Source: Pseudoips prasinana (taxonomy: Eukaryota > Arthropoda > Insecta > Lepidoptera > Nolidae). From it: 64,000 bases of DNA. The notes beneath the pieces are model-generated. The model had not been told where the DNA came from. It saw nothing but the letters and a program-made list of their open reading frames with translations, and ran no database searches. Location: contig OX621241.1 in NCBI GenBank assembly GCA_951640165.1, forward strand, positions 2,366,001 to 2,430,000. The letters are read 5' to 3'. Positions 20,669 to 30,670 of this stretch are shown here, piece after piece (the stretch's first letter is position 1; each line of letters starts with the position of its first letter). Made by a program: the position numbers and the translations under genes.

Positions 20669-21061
20669 TTAATCCACTTCATCATATACAATTAAAATAT
20701 CGTCTAAAAACTGTGCAGGTGGTGTTACATCCTGTTGATGCCTTGCCCAGCCTAGGTACCATATTATGGACATTATGTGACAACAGCAACCTACAGTCCG
20801 TTTTCCTACCAAGCAATTACAATAATATTGTTTTATGGCCTCTCTTCCATTAAGAGAACTGTCAACTAAAATGTAGGTAAAATATGTTTTTGAACTTATA
20901 TGTCTTGATTTTATTCGACCTCTCAATAGCCAGCAAGAATGAGTGGCAATCGACAGTTCTCTTAGTAGGTTGCTGTCCGTATCTCGACACACTTCTATTT
21001 CATATCTACCATCTTGTCGTATGTGTTCTCCATAATATGACCTAGCCTGTTTAATTTTTAA
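20669..21061 (-). CDS. SWIM-type zinc-finger C-terminus of the transposase-like gene
   Basis: This minus-strand frame begins RYLKIKQARSYYGEHIRQDG, has RSRHISSKTYFTYILVD, and then YYCNCLVGKRTVGCCCHIMS followed by IIWYLGWARHQQ. CxC followed by CCxH is the SWIM zinc-binding pattern, a predicted DNA or protein interaction domain. It is in the -1 frame relative to the DDE exon and continues exactly where that frame stops (LGI, stop). I infer that it is the true C-terminus, displaced by a small indel or reached by frameshifting. The stop codon is immediately followed by TAATAAATAAATAAA, a good poly(A) signal, which supports its being the natural end of the gene. An ATG at 20992 exists but is probably internal. 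Confidence 0.7.
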   Translation of the reverse strand, partial: LKIKQARSYYGEHIRQDGRYEIEVCRDTDSNLLRELSIATHSCWLLRGRIKSRHISSKTYFTYILVDSSLNGREAIKQYYCNCLVGKRTVGCCCHIMSIIWYLGWARHQQDVTPPAQFLDDILIVYDEVD

Positions 21062-22740
21062 ATACCTAAAGATACTTTTATTAAATCACTATGTGTGAGC
21101 TGGGGAAAATCATTTAAATTATCATTTTGCACATGAATTCTTGTAAAATCAGCCCTACGTCGGTTTATATTATTTTGAATGACATAATAGCCTAAATCAT
21201 TTTCTCTGTTCATATTCTCATTGATTATTTGTAAAATATCCCCAGCATCAACACGATTTGTAATGGGAGGGTGAAAAGCATTTAATAGTGAGGCAGCCAC
21301 CTCAAAATCAGTCATTAAATGTTTGGAAGCAGTATTAAAATATTCTTGTCTAAATAATTTAAAATCCCTTTTAAACCTTCCGTTCACAACTTCAACAACC
21401 CATCTGCATATGGTGACTGCCCTCGATTTATTAGCTTCTAATGTGGAATGCTGCCATTCACCCTGCGGCAATGTTGGTGGTACGTAAGTTCTATAACCAC
21501 ATTCATTTAATAAAGGCAAGGCATCTCTGAAGCCCCTATCCAAAATGAATGCATCACCAGCTTGAAAATACTGTCGTAACATCGAATTAGCATCACGAAA
21601 CTCATTATTAATGATTTCTGCATCCGACGTGGTAGCAGGATAGGGGCCCATTACATCAACAATATGACCATCTGTACATACAAGTATAAATGGTTTTACT
21701 AAGTTATTATACTTGTGTAAACTGTAAGTTCTTTTTTGGTACAAATAATTTGAACTTTTATCAATATAGCAATATGTACCATCGATTATTATTACAGGTT
21801 TATTTTCCCCGTTATGGCTTCCAAATAAACCTTGAGGTATTAACAAGGTTCTGTCAACATTTTCCTGGCGATTTATATGGTTAAGCCCTAAATGCCTAGG
21901 TACAAAATAATCATACATCAAGTGTCGAGCTTCAGAAACATAACCATCAAGTGTTCTTTTTGGAATGTTAAATAGCGCAGATATTCTTTCATTGGAATCA
22001 CCGGTTCTCAACTTTATCAAGTATGCTGTCAACCCAATGGGGCCTGATGACTTTAACAGTAATTGTGGCACTTCATTTAAGATCCTTTGATACTGTTCTT
22101 TAGTAAAGCCTAACCAATGGTGAACCAAACGATCTTCCATATTTTGGATATTAATAAAATCAAGACCAGTATTTGAGTGACTCTTTAATTCTAGCATGTC
22201 TTGAATGTGCAATGCTGTAAACACATTAACATAGTTTTCTAAAACCCCAGTGAGAAAATCCCAAGACTGAATATTAATATGATGATTGCATAATCTATTG
22301 TTTTTTGGGATGTAGAATTTATAAAGATCTAACAACATTTTCCTGGTTGTGACAGGAACTCTATTCCTCTCTTGCCTTCGGCAACCTTCAATAAAACAAT
22401 GTGATTCAGTTTCTACTGCTCTTACATAATCAGGTAATATTATAGTTGTACTTGACCTGGGGGTAAACTGTGGAGTACCTTGTGACGTACCTTGTGATGT
22501 ATTTTGAGGAGTAGTCTGTGATATATCTTGTGCAGTGGCTTGTGACACAGCTACGTCAGTAGTAAACAGTGAAGTAGAGTGCAAAGTAGTCTGTGAACTA
22601 GACTGCGAAGTTGATTCATCATGTTCACTTGTTACATCTACTGATGCTGAAGATCCAGATGGCCCAGCCAAAAAATGATGGGCATTTCTATCAGCTCTCA
22701 CCCAGCAACTATGACATATGAGAGCTCGAGCTCTTGAAAT
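21058..22740 (-). CDS. DDE transposase-like gene, main exon
   Basis: This is predicted exon 3 of a gene also using 23107-23325 and 23830-23955. A TTTTTTCCAG acceptor precedes ATTTCAAG, so the protein enters as ISRARALICHSC and no local start codon is needed. In order (numbering from the MRADRNAHHF position, where the real codon is GTG): CHSC just upstream; a Ser/Thr/Gln-rich linker (18-85); a C2CH-like motif (HCFIEGC, CNHHI, 101-141); an HTH-like segment (LIKLRTGDSNERISALFNIP, 228-247); and a DDE core with D307 (IIIDGTYCYI), SDAEI at 360, D388 (ILDRGFRD) and E437 (WVVEVVNGRFK). The core resembles the DDE_Tnp_4-like, PIF/Harbinger-ISL2EU-type fold; the exact superfamily is uncertain. It probably acts, or once acted, as a cut-and-paste transposase. 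No TIRs were found, so a domesticated host gene is possible. The frame stops at LGI and continues at -1 as a SWIM domain. Confidence 0.8.
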   Translation of the reverse strand: MSRARALICHSCWVRADRNAHHFLAGPSGSSASVDVTSEHDESTSQSSSQTTLHSTSLFTTDVAVSQATAQDISQTTPQNTSQGTSQGTPQFTPRSSTTIILPDYVRAVETESHCFIEGCRRQERNRVPVTTRKMLLDLYKFYIPKNNRLCNHHINIQSWDFLTGVLENYVNVFTALHIQDMLELKSHSNTGLDFINIQNMEDRLVHHWLGFTKEQYQRILNEVPQLLLKSSGPIGLTAYLIKLRTGDSNERISALFNIPKRTLDGYVSEARHLMYDYFVPRHLGLNHINRQENVDRTLLIPQGLFGSHNGENKPVIIIDGTYCYIDKSSNYLYQKRTYSLHKYNNLVKPFILVCTDGHIVDVMGPYPATTSDAEIINNEFRDANSMLRQYFQAGDAFILDRGFRDALPLLNECGYRTYVPPTLPQGEWQHSTLEANKSRAVTICRWVVEVVNGRFKRDFKLFRQEYFNTASKHLMTDFEVAASLLNAFHPPITNRVDAGDILQIINENMNRENDLGYYVIQNNINRRRADFTRIHVQNDNLNDFPQLTHSDLIKVSLGI

Positions 22741-22891
22741 CTGGAAAAAATATTTTATAATAAGCCTTTTTTTAAAAAAAGGTAATACCTGACCATAAAA
22801 ACAGCACTGTAAAACGTGTATCTAATCCACACCTTCGTGAAATACAGGCTGCAATGTGATTTGTGTTTTTATATGTTGCCTAATTATATTA

Positions 22892-23060
22892 CACTAGCTT
22901 TTGCCCGTACCTTTGTAAGCGCATATCCCATTTGTTCCCTCTCCGTATAATCTTCCTTATGAATGTGACAATAATATACAAAAATGATTCTCAAATCTGA
23001 CAGGTATTTCAGAAATTAGTGTGAAAAATAAACAGACATAGTAGTATACATAGATTACCC
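22892..23060 (-). mobile_element. Possible Helitron-like remnant in intron 2
   Basis: ACTAGCTTTTGCCCGTACC on the plus strand equals, on the minus strand, the GGGCAAAAGCTAGT end commonly seen in lepidopteran short Helitron-like repeats. The far end is not clear. It lies wholly inside the predicted intron 22741-23106. Confidence 0.45.
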
Positions 23061-23106
23061 TGTAGTAGTATAAAATACAAAAAAACTAAACCTAATAAAA
23101 ACTTAC

Positions 23107-23325
23107 AGTCCGAGGCAATATCCATTCAGAAATGACTGTATAAATCCTTCTTTCTCGTTCAGTGTCAGTGCGCAATAAATGAGATCTTGCCCGCAACACT
23201 GAACGTCCACAGTTCACACACACTTGGCGATGTCCAGACATTGGCGATGAAAGTTGCTCCTCTGTGCTCAAGGTATTCACGACTAAATCCCTGCATCCTT
23301 GACAAATGTGATGAGATCTGTTGAC
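23107..23325 (-). CDS. Transposase-like gene, exon 2 (zinc-binding half-sites)
   Basis: This 219-nt, 73-codon exon is bounded by a TTGTAG acceptor and an ACT/GTAAGT donor, both phase 0. It encodes VNRSHHICQGCRDLV, then a variable loop, then VCVNCGRSVLRARSH and YTVISEWILPRT. Its CQGC pairs with the CINC of exon 1, and its CVNC pairs with the CHSC of exon 3, giving two copies of a CxxC-(about 45)-CxxC unit. The spacing is the same in both units and the intron sits at the equivalent place in each, so the exon structure itself looks duplicated. The unit probably binds zinc; its target is unknown. The frame continues into exons 1 and 3 without stops. Confidence 0.7.
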
Positions 23326-23696
23326 CTACAACAATGTTAGTTAGTTATTTACAGTTTCCACAAATAATAATTACAGAATTATGACTCAGAACATTGTACA
23401 TATTTGTTGCACAAAATAAAAACAGTGAGAAAACTGTATCATTCAGAATTGCATATTACTTCTTACTGACGTCATGGTGACGCTGAGGTTATATATTAAT
23501 ACTTTCATACCAGGTCACTCAATAGTACTATTGTTTCATTAAATTGCTTAATTATTTAAGTTAGTTATATAAAAAGAACTATCTTCAGTACTTATTTTCT
23601 TCTAAATAAATGCCTTTAATAGTGATAATCGAACCGTAAATCTTACTTGGAATTTAAATAAATCAAAGGCATTATAGTGATATTATGTAGGAATAT

Positions 23697-23748
23697 TATC
23701 TAATTGGCATATTATTGAACCTTACTTCAATAATATGCCAATTAGATA
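23697..23748. repeat. Near-perfect hairpin in intron 1
   Basis: TATCTAATTGGCATATTATT, then GAA, CCTTAC loop, and the exact complement: a 23-bp stem with a 6-nt loop. It lies inside the intron between exons 1 and 2 of the transposase-like gene and may be a very short foldback element. Confidence 0.75.
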
Positions 23749-23829
23749 TTATTTTAAAGGTATCTTTGCTGGACTGTACTTAAAATATCGATCATATTAT
23801 ATTAAGATATAATTAAATAAACTACTTAC

Positions 23830-23955
23830 CACTTGAGGTGCAACCCATTGCTGTATAACTGAAATAATGTTTTCCTCTTCTATTGGTCGTAACCCTATGG
23901 AAGGATTACCCTGCCAGATGCCGCAGTTGATACAATGAAGACGTTGATCACTCAT
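23830..23955 (-). CDS. Transposase-like gene, exon 1 (start and first CxxC)
   Basis: Forty-two codons run from an ATG in ACAATGAGTG to a CAAGTG/GTAAGT donor: MSDQRLHCINCGIWQGNPS, IGLRPIEEENIISVI and QQWVAPQV. The CINC motif starts the first zinc-binding unit, which is completed by CQGC in exon 2. The frame is also open 20 codons upstream to an ATG at 24015, but the nearer ATG fits the domain start and is favoured. Upstream (24016-24200) lies a GC-richer stretch that could hold the promoter; I see no definite TATA box on the minus strand. Confidence 0.6.
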
Positions 23956-24015
23956 TGTATGTTGCTTCCAAATCCGGTAAGCGGTCTGAGGTAAGTCGAG
24001 TAGGCAAGATAACAA

Positions 24016-24734
24016 AGTCCGTTGTAAGAAATGCGTGGGTCGTCCGTCAAAGTAATAACCGTCAGAATCCTATATACGTAGCGAAAGTCGCAAAATAATA
24101 TAAAAGCACACGAAAACAACAAAATACAGTATCCACTATCGCAAGTTCAAAGCGAAAGCGAACGGTTTTTGTTTGTTTGGCGTTCGATGTCATATTGACA
24201 CGAGTTTTACTTTGTTGCCTGTATAATAAAAAAGTATATTAATCGATTGTCAAATCGAACCGTTAATCAAATCTTTTTAAGATGTTCTTAGAGATGATTT
24301 TAGATAATATAATTAAGTTCTTATTTTAAAAGTTTTTTAAACCTAATATAAAGAAGTAATACTGTTACTTTTTTATTATCTTGTTTTTCTATTTTTATAA
24401 TAATACAATTTATCGATTAAAATCGATTATTAAATAAATCCTTATTTCATTTGGCAACATTGTTAAAAAGTGAAAGTAAAGAAAGTCAGTATTATTTTGA
24501 TTAAATATTATTTTTTTTATCCCATATTAAAATGCCTTGGTAATAAATGAATGAAAATAAAAAAAATAAATAAAAATTATTAATAAATAATTCATTTGTG
24601 TACGTTCAAGCCCAGTTTCGCCCGTTTCCTTTTGCAACTGAGATTAAATAATATGTCTGCGTGTTTGCTCCTTTTTTTTAATAAACTGGGGACAACTAAG
24701 ACACTGCTATCGGATCTCTAACTAGATAGAGCCT
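24016..24734. other. 5' flank of the transposase-like gene; AT-rich
   Basis: GC-richer up to about 24200 (AGCGAAAGTCGC, GCGAAAGCGAACGG), then AT-rich with several ATCGATT motifs. It is a possible promoter region by position only. I found no TIR partner for the downstream flank. Confidence 0.4.
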
Positions 24735-24905
24735 ACACTATGGCATCCAGAAAACTAATAAACATACTAATATTTTTAAATACATAAATAATAGTGCTCA
24801 TTACATTAAAATTTGACCAGGTTGGGGATCGAACCTAAGACTTCTGGCTTAGCATTTAGAGTCAATAACCTTTAGACCAACAGGTCAGTCAATTGTACAG
24901 AACTT
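24735..24905 (-). mobile_element. SINE-D, diverged
   Basis: On the minus strand it has a head with GGTCTAAAGGTTATTGAC, a B-box AGGTTCGATCCCCAACC, then TGAGCACTATTATTTATG and AACAGATTTTCTGGATGCC-like body remnants. SINE-A follows directly downstream on the other strand. Confidence 0.6.
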
Positions 24906-24907
24906 AT

Positions 24908-25575
24908 GTACATATACTCTATATTTGTGTGATGAGCACGAATATTTGTTTCTGAGTCATGAATGTTTTCTATGTATATAAGATAAAATAAAAAATAAAA
25001 TAAAAAAGGTTTTTATTCACGTAGACTTTAAAAAAGCGCTTGTAAATAGTCAGAACATGTCTGTAGTAATATAGTTGTATACATTAGATATTATTTCTAG
25101 TAACATAGATATTTAGGTACATCTTGTATGAAAACATTTATAAAATTTATTTTATTACAGAAATGATATTTAGCTAGCTCGTATCAAGTTATTGTCAAGA
25201 GATTATGTTTAATTATCTAGTTTAAGTCTAATATTTTTACTACATATTGTCAATGGTTCTGTCTATATTAAAGGTATTATTATTATGACGGACATTGTGT
25301 TAATAACGACGGTCGCGCTTTAATGCTACCACCGGATCCAATGCGCCCCAACTGAGAAGACCCAGCGAAACAAACTCAGTGGGTTCATCTACTACCGGTT
25401 TCAACACGACCCAGTTGAGACGGTCCGGCGAAACATACTCAAGCGGGCATGAATACGGGATTTATCTATCTATATAAGTATGTGTATCGTCACCTGGTAC
25501 CCATAGTACAAGCTTTGCTTAGTTTGGGGCATGATCTGTGTGACATTGTCCCTAGATATTATTATTATTATTTGG
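24908..25575 (+). mobile_element. SINE-A split by a LINE 3' end
   Basis: The left piece (24908-24974) has TTTGTGTGATGAGCACGAAT and TTTTCTATGTATATAAG. The right piece (25461-25575) resumes with TTTATCTATCTATATAAGTA, GGTACCCATAGTACAAGC, TTTGCTTAGTTTGGGG and an ATT tail. The order matches the intact SINE-A at 31020-31270, so the intervening LINE T 3' end landed in it later. Confidence 0.75.
24975..25460 (-). mobile_element. LINE family T 3' end inside SINE-A
   Basis: This is the longest T copy here. On the minus strand it runs from a GC-rich part (GTTTCGCCGGACCG, CTGGGTCGTGTTGAAACCGG, CAGTTGGGGCGCATTGGATC) through TTGATACGAGCTAGCTAAAT to AAGTCTACGTGAATAAAAAC and a TTTTA tail. The GC-rich part may be the end of the coding region or UTR; no RT motif is visible. 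Confidence 0.7.
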
Positions 25576-25684
25576 ACACATATGGCAATATACTGATTTA
25601 GAGTTATTTATACTTACAATCTTATTATTTATTTCGATGCAATTTCCACTACTGGATGATTTGACTCAATCGCATGACACGCGC

Positions 25685-26000
25685 GGTGACTTTTTTTATA
25701 AGAGGGCGACAAACGAGCAAGTGGGTCACCTGATGGTAAGTGATCACCGCCGCCCATGGACACTCACAACACCAGAAGGGTCGCGGGTGCGTTGTCGGCC
25801 TAAATAAGAGTCAGTGAGCCAGTGTTGCTGCCTTTTCCCCTCAGCCCGATGAGCTCGGGCGACCATGAAGAAACACAACATTAAGTTATTAATGTTATTA
25901 TTAAGGAATGTCTTCTGTAAGGTGGAGGTACTTCCCCAGTAGGGCTGCCCTATGAGAGAATCAACGCTATGCCCTAAGGCAAGCCCATCCAAATAGCAAC
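25685..26000 (+). repeat. Repeat I
   Basis: TTTTTTTATAAGAGGGCGAC, AAACGAGCAAGTGGGTCACC, TGATGGTAAGTGATCACCG and CCGCCCATGGACACTC are, from general knowledge, the start of a common lepidopteran dispersed repeat. Only one copy is in this window. The minus-strand 82-codon frame inside is not considered a gene. Confidence 0.55.
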
Positions 26001-26106
26001 ATTATAGAACCCTACTACTTAAGACTATACCAGGCTGATGATAATGATGTTGATGAAATTGAATGCAAGTTCATAAAAAGTTAAGCACTTAAATTAGTTA
26101 TACAAT

Positions 26107-26508
26107 ATACAACATGTAACTTAATTAACGCACATCCTGAAAATAGTTTGTTCAGAATCGTTTACTGAATTGATTTATATTATTTTTAATATATGTATTT
26201 TTTTATTCAAAAATAATTAAAACTACAGAAATTATTGTGATATTAACCCTGTACAGTCAAAACCAATTGAAATGGACCGTAAGTCAAAGTAATAAGACTT
26301 TTAAAATCGCAGTTCTATTTGTATTCATACAAATTCTATAATTGAATACAAAATAAAGAAAAATAAACTTTATTCCAAGAAACTAATTTAGTAAATAACA
26401 ATGCATATACATGTTAACAAATAAAATCAGTGTATGTATTATGATTACAACATAATATTCTAATTGGGGTGTTTGAGGGTGTGCGTTAACTACGTTACAT
26501 GTTGTATA
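26107..26508 (+). mobile_element. 0.4-kb MITE, copy 1
   Basis: Terminal inverted repeats of about 35 bp start ATACAACATGTAACTTAATT and AACGCACATCCT on the left; the right end is the complement with few changes. The AT-rich interior has no coding frame. A second copy in the opposite orientation lies at 31460-31855. This is a non-autonomous DNA transposon; the superfamily is not determined because the target duplication is ambiguous (TA-rich). Confidence 0.8.
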
Positions 26509-27513
26509 CTCATTTATTGTTGAGTGGACTTTTTTATAAACAAATGAATAAGGCTAATGCATCTTATACATTAAGATAAAAGTATGTAGTCACCTTAAAA
26601 ACGTTTCATTACAAATCTACTTACCAAATATGATATTCGAAAAATCCTCCCTTCCACCCACGTAGGGAGGGAGGATAATTGGGTATTAACAGACAGTATC
26701 CGTCACCCGGCGCCACTCGCGGTTAGAAAATTGAATGGATTCAATTAATTTTTCGTTTTAATCTCGTTTGTTGCAATATCGGCTTGATAATTAAACTGTC
26801 TGTCATTATGAATGGTAAAGGATTTTCTAGTTTGTGTCAAGATTATAAGGACGGTTTTTGTGTTGCTATGAAGTTTGATTGAATGGTTTTGATATGTTTG
26901 TTATGTGTTATCAAGTACTCAATAGCCGCGCAACGGTTATGACGTAGCTGCTATGTTATAATAATAGATTTACATTGTGATTATTTATTTAATTAGTGAT
27001 TATCATTTTATTAATTACCATAATAATTTTACATCTTAAAACTATTATTAATCGATAATAGACTTTCAAATGGTTGTCACTGATAAAAATATAATTAGGT
27101 TAGGAGAATTATTAAAGAGGCATTCTTTGTACGACGGTAGATGAGAACGTAACTCTGTTCGATTAAATATTGTGTATGGAATACATCTCGGGAGTTTTAA
27201 TGTGCAGAACCTACGAGTGCGTAATATATTATGGAGGATTTGTACGGGAATGATTGTCTTTAAAGCTTTTTGACCACAACAAAATATCGATAGATAATAC
27301 TATTAATACCTTCCAGTTCTACATATTTAATTGGCTTTTTTATTAGTTTTATTATCAATAAAATGTTTAAAACAGGAAGTAAACAAATATAATTTGGGAC
27401 TGCTGTAAGAATGGTCTCGTGACACCTGTCAAAAGATTTTACATCCGACTTGAGCGACACGACGAGAAATTTTACTTATAATTTTCTGAACTGATAGATG
27501 TCATAATAGATTA
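26509..27513. other. Unique DNA, no gene seen
   Basis: It includes a GC-rich patch at 26645-26735 with an inverted CCTCCCTTCC...GGAGGGAGG pair and CACCCGGCGCCACTCGCGG. The rest is AT-rich. Confidence 0.4.
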
Positions 27514-27660
27514 CTAGTTTCTAGTAGTCTCTGCCTAGTTTCTAGTAGTCTCTCAGCTTCCGTTCGCCTCGCCCGATGAGCTCGATCACACTTTTCGTAA
27601 CGCTATCGTCACGCTTTCACCAGCTTACTCCCCATGTCAAGCGTTAAGAAGTATTATTTC
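27514..27660 (+). repeat. 21-bp tandem pair and repeat H, copy 2
   Basis: CTAGTTTCTAGTAGTCTCT occurs twice in tandem (27514-27555). It is followed by repeat H (GATCACACTTTTCGTAACGC, CGTCACGCTTTCACCAGC, TTACTCC), also seen at 18955-19105. Confidence 0.55.
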
Positions 27661-29121
27661 CAAAGGTGCACCCAATCAAATCGTGCACGTAACACCATTG
27701 ACCTATATGTATTCTACTAGACGCGCAATCCCATATTGAGAATTTGCTTACTGAGTTGCAGCGTGGGCGCTGCAACTTATTGAGCAATTTTGGCAGTCGC
27801 GCCCGCGCCCCTCACCTCGCGCACAGCCGGACTGGGACAGAGTTTTTATTTGAAACAGCGTGTCTAGACATATAAGTCAATGCGTTACACCAACAATCTA
27901 CAATACATTCTCCCAAATGCCCAATTCCTGCATCCATCCAACTTCTAAACACGATGCTGTAATCTGAATAAGCAATACTGCACATAGACTAGAGTGCGCA
28001 CCGCCGCCGTCTGACCGGAACGTCCGTCCAGGAAGCGACATTAAAACTTTTGAGTGATTTCGCTCACTCAAACGTTGCAAGACGGGCGCGGTCCGGCTAG
28101 GGTTGTTAAGTGTCTGTCTGGGAATCAATTTTGTTTTATTTTTTGTGTGTATGAGTTAAGTTGAAAGTAGGACTTAGGTTTAGACTTAATTCTAACGCTG
28201 ATGAAGTGGATTTAGTTGAAAATGTATACCAATTTCCAACTTTTGCTTTTTATTAGAGTTTTGGGCATTACGTAGTATTATTATTTTATGTAAGAAATAA
28301 ATATTTTAAAAAAGGATTCCTACTGAGTTTTCTGGCAGTGTTTCTCAGTAGCTACCAAGTCATGCACTGCACGGTAGGGTAAAAAAAAATATTGACGATT
28401 CCTCACAAATGTAATATTTTTATGGAATTTGAATCTTAAATCTAAGCTCTATATTTAATCCTAAGGTTAGTTTTTTGTTGTGAATTGATTTTGTTATACG
28501 TTATTAATTCTTAAGTTAATGTAATCAAAGCATACACTGTTATTAGTTCATAAGTGTGTTCATATTGTTGTTGCCTAAGAACAATCGTAATAAAATGTTG
28601 TCATTTCTCATGTTAAAGTGAATTGTATTCTGCTTGAGAAATAAATATCTTTAACCATTATATTTACCAACTTCAAGAGAAGGAAATTATGAACTCGAAT
28701 GTATGTTTTTTGTATGTATTTTAAGCGTTTTCTTCATTATTAAACCTATTTTTTTATTAGATAGGGAATAACAAGTATATAAAAAATATAGAAGAATCAA
28801 TCTGAATATTCGTGTACGATTAACCCTACAACAGTTGCCCGTAACAGCACGGATGTGGTACAGAGTTGCGTCTCTACCAATTTGTGAGCAGTTCGCTGCA
28901 ACTCGCACTTGACACTTGTTTGTTGACAAATGTTACTCAACTGTGAACTATACTGTATTGTTTTGAATGGACGTGAAGTGAAACATGGACACATTGAGCT
29001 GCTTAAACAATATCTCAGCAGTACGCATTTTATGGATTTATTTGAAACGAATCACATCGTACTTATTTCCTTTTTATTAGCACTTGAACGTGGTATGCTA
29101 GGATGATAGGAAACCATTACA
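27661..29121. other. Unique DNA with a GC-rich island
   Basis: At 27750-28110 the sequence is unusually GC-rich for the window (CGCGCCCGCGCCCCTCACC, CACCGCCGCCGTCTGACCGG) and includes a hairpin GTTGCAGCG-TGGG-CGCTGCAAC at about 27764-27785. It might be a regulatory island. A 76-codon minus frame through it has no domain. From 28140 the sequence is AT-rich without features. Confidence 0.45.
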
Positions 29122-29232
29122 TCCTATCCTATAATCCTAAAATTATAAATACGAAAGTTTGTAAGGTTGTTTGTTACTGTTACGCGCAAAAACTACTCTT
29201 ATGTTCGGGGTAAAACGGCGGGGCATAGCTAG
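29122..29232 (+). mobile_element. Short Helitron-like element
   Basis: It starts ATCCT...AATTATAAATACGAAAG and ends AAACGGCGGGGCATAGCTAG, like the copy at 61027-61140. This is a minimal non-autonomous lepidopteran Helitron-type repeat with no coding capacity. Confidence 0.55.
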
Positions 29233-29478
29233 TCTTAAATAATTTATACACCCGGTGAAGCGTGAATATTTATACAAACAATATTTATATTCAATTTTGA
29301 TTTAAAGTTCTATCATAAAGCAATTCTTATGTACAGGAAAACAATTTTGATAAAAAATAAAATTCAATACAAATTTGGATAGTTATAGGAGTGAGAAAAT
29401 AAATGCTACATTCTCAAACTTTCTTCAAAATCGATTTATATTTTTTATTTGTCAAGTATATCTTATGGCTGCTTCCTA

Positions 29479-29535
29479 AACGTTCAAGGCGGCGGCTTGA
29501 ACAACTCTAACACCAGGGCACTCTAACAGGGTACT
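29479..29535 (-). repeat. Repeat F fragment
   Basis: GGCTTGAACAACTCTAACAC followed by CAGGGCACTC is the complement of the 5' end of repeat F. Confidence 0.5.
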
Positions 29536-29685
29536 GCTCCTAACATCAAAAAGAAGAATATTCAAAACTACATTTTAAAACAATAATTAATATGTCAATG
29601 TGATTACGACATCCAATGCGATAAAAGAACTGTTCTCTTGTCTATACAAATAAATAAGAAAGTACGTTATCACGTCGCTAAGCGT

Positions 29686-29775
29686 GTCTCATGTCCACTG
29701 AGGGTGGCAGGGGGCCGTCAGCGCCAGATCAATGCCGGCCGTCCCCACCTGCACTTTTAATCGCGGACATGAGAC
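29686..29775. repeat. Spaced inverted repeat around a GC-rich core
   Basis: GTCTCATGTCC (29686-29696) and GGACATGAGAC (29765-29775) are exact complements flanking a 68-bp GC-rich core (GGGGGCCGTCAGCGCC). It could be a small foldback or a protein-binding site; no TSD is evident. Confidence 0.45.
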
Positions 29776-29897
29776 GATTTGAGACGTCTGCTAGTGTGCA
29801 CCTAGCTTTGTGATGTTAATATACTATTGAATTTAGTTTCGTTGTGTCTCTTTTGATGTGAGAATTGTCAGTCGGTTCAATAAATGGGCTAGAATTA

Positions 29898-30035
29898 TAA
29901 TTATAATAATAATATCTACGGACAATGTCACACAGATCATCCTAGCCCCAAACTAAGCAAAGCTTGTACTATGGGTACCAGACGACGATATACATACGTA
30001 TATAGATAGATAAATACTTATATACATAGAAATTG
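29898..30035 (-). mobile_element. SINE-A, 3' half only
   Basis: An AAT-repeat tail, then GGACAATGTCACACAGATCA, TCCTAGCCCCAAACTAAGC and GATAGATAAATACTTATATA. The tRNA-like head is missing. Confidence 0.7.
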
Positions 30036-30214
30036 AGAGTATAATAAAGACGCATCCTATTTAGACATACAGAGAGAAGATATATGACGTAGATATAAAG
30101 ACAGCGTCGTATACATAACATTATAAAGCAACAGGATAAGAAAGCGTTGAAAATGTGAGCGGTATCGGGGTACGCCTCAGACGCTACATATGAATTCTTA
30201 CTTGTATGTATGGA

Positions 30215-30365
30215 GCAGCAGTTAAGACTCGCTACTTCGTGTCCCAGCTTCGATTCCCACACAGAACAACTTTCTGTCTGGGTGTACTTTGTGTCTGTTA
30301 GTTATAAGTTTGTAGATAACCCCGCGACACAGGGTTTAATTTTATAATACGGGCATTGTATTTAT
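30215..30365 (+). mobile_element. SINE-E, diverged
   Basis: CAGCAGTTAAGACTCGC, TACTTCGTGTCCCAGC, a TTCGATTCCCA B-box, TACCCCGCGACACAGGG-like body (AACCCCGCGACACAGGG) and CGGGCATTG. The nearest good copy is at 59765-59946. Confidence 0.6.
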
Positions 30366-30670
30366 AAAAAAATGTTATAAGAAGTGTCACGCCTAGATAA
30401 TACGTAATTAAATATATAATCCGTTTAGTATAAAAGTTACCTAGTTTTATTAAGTATTTACCTAGATAATAGAATTGCCTAATGCGATGCTATAAATTGC
30501 ATTACAGATTTTTTAAAAGAATTTACAATAATAAACTGAAAAGCTTTTACCCAAGCAGGTTGCGGCCAAACTGTAAGAAGGCTTCAAGGGCGTTTCGTTC
30601 GGTCAGCGCCTTAAATCTGCAGGCACCGTTATATGGATACGTTTAAATATGTAATCGATATTTATACACA

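Noticed and set aside
20530..24300. Terminal inverted repeats around the transposase-like gene
   Set aside because: Compared both flanks by eye and found no convincing matching ends; a computed search is needed before boundaries can be drawn.
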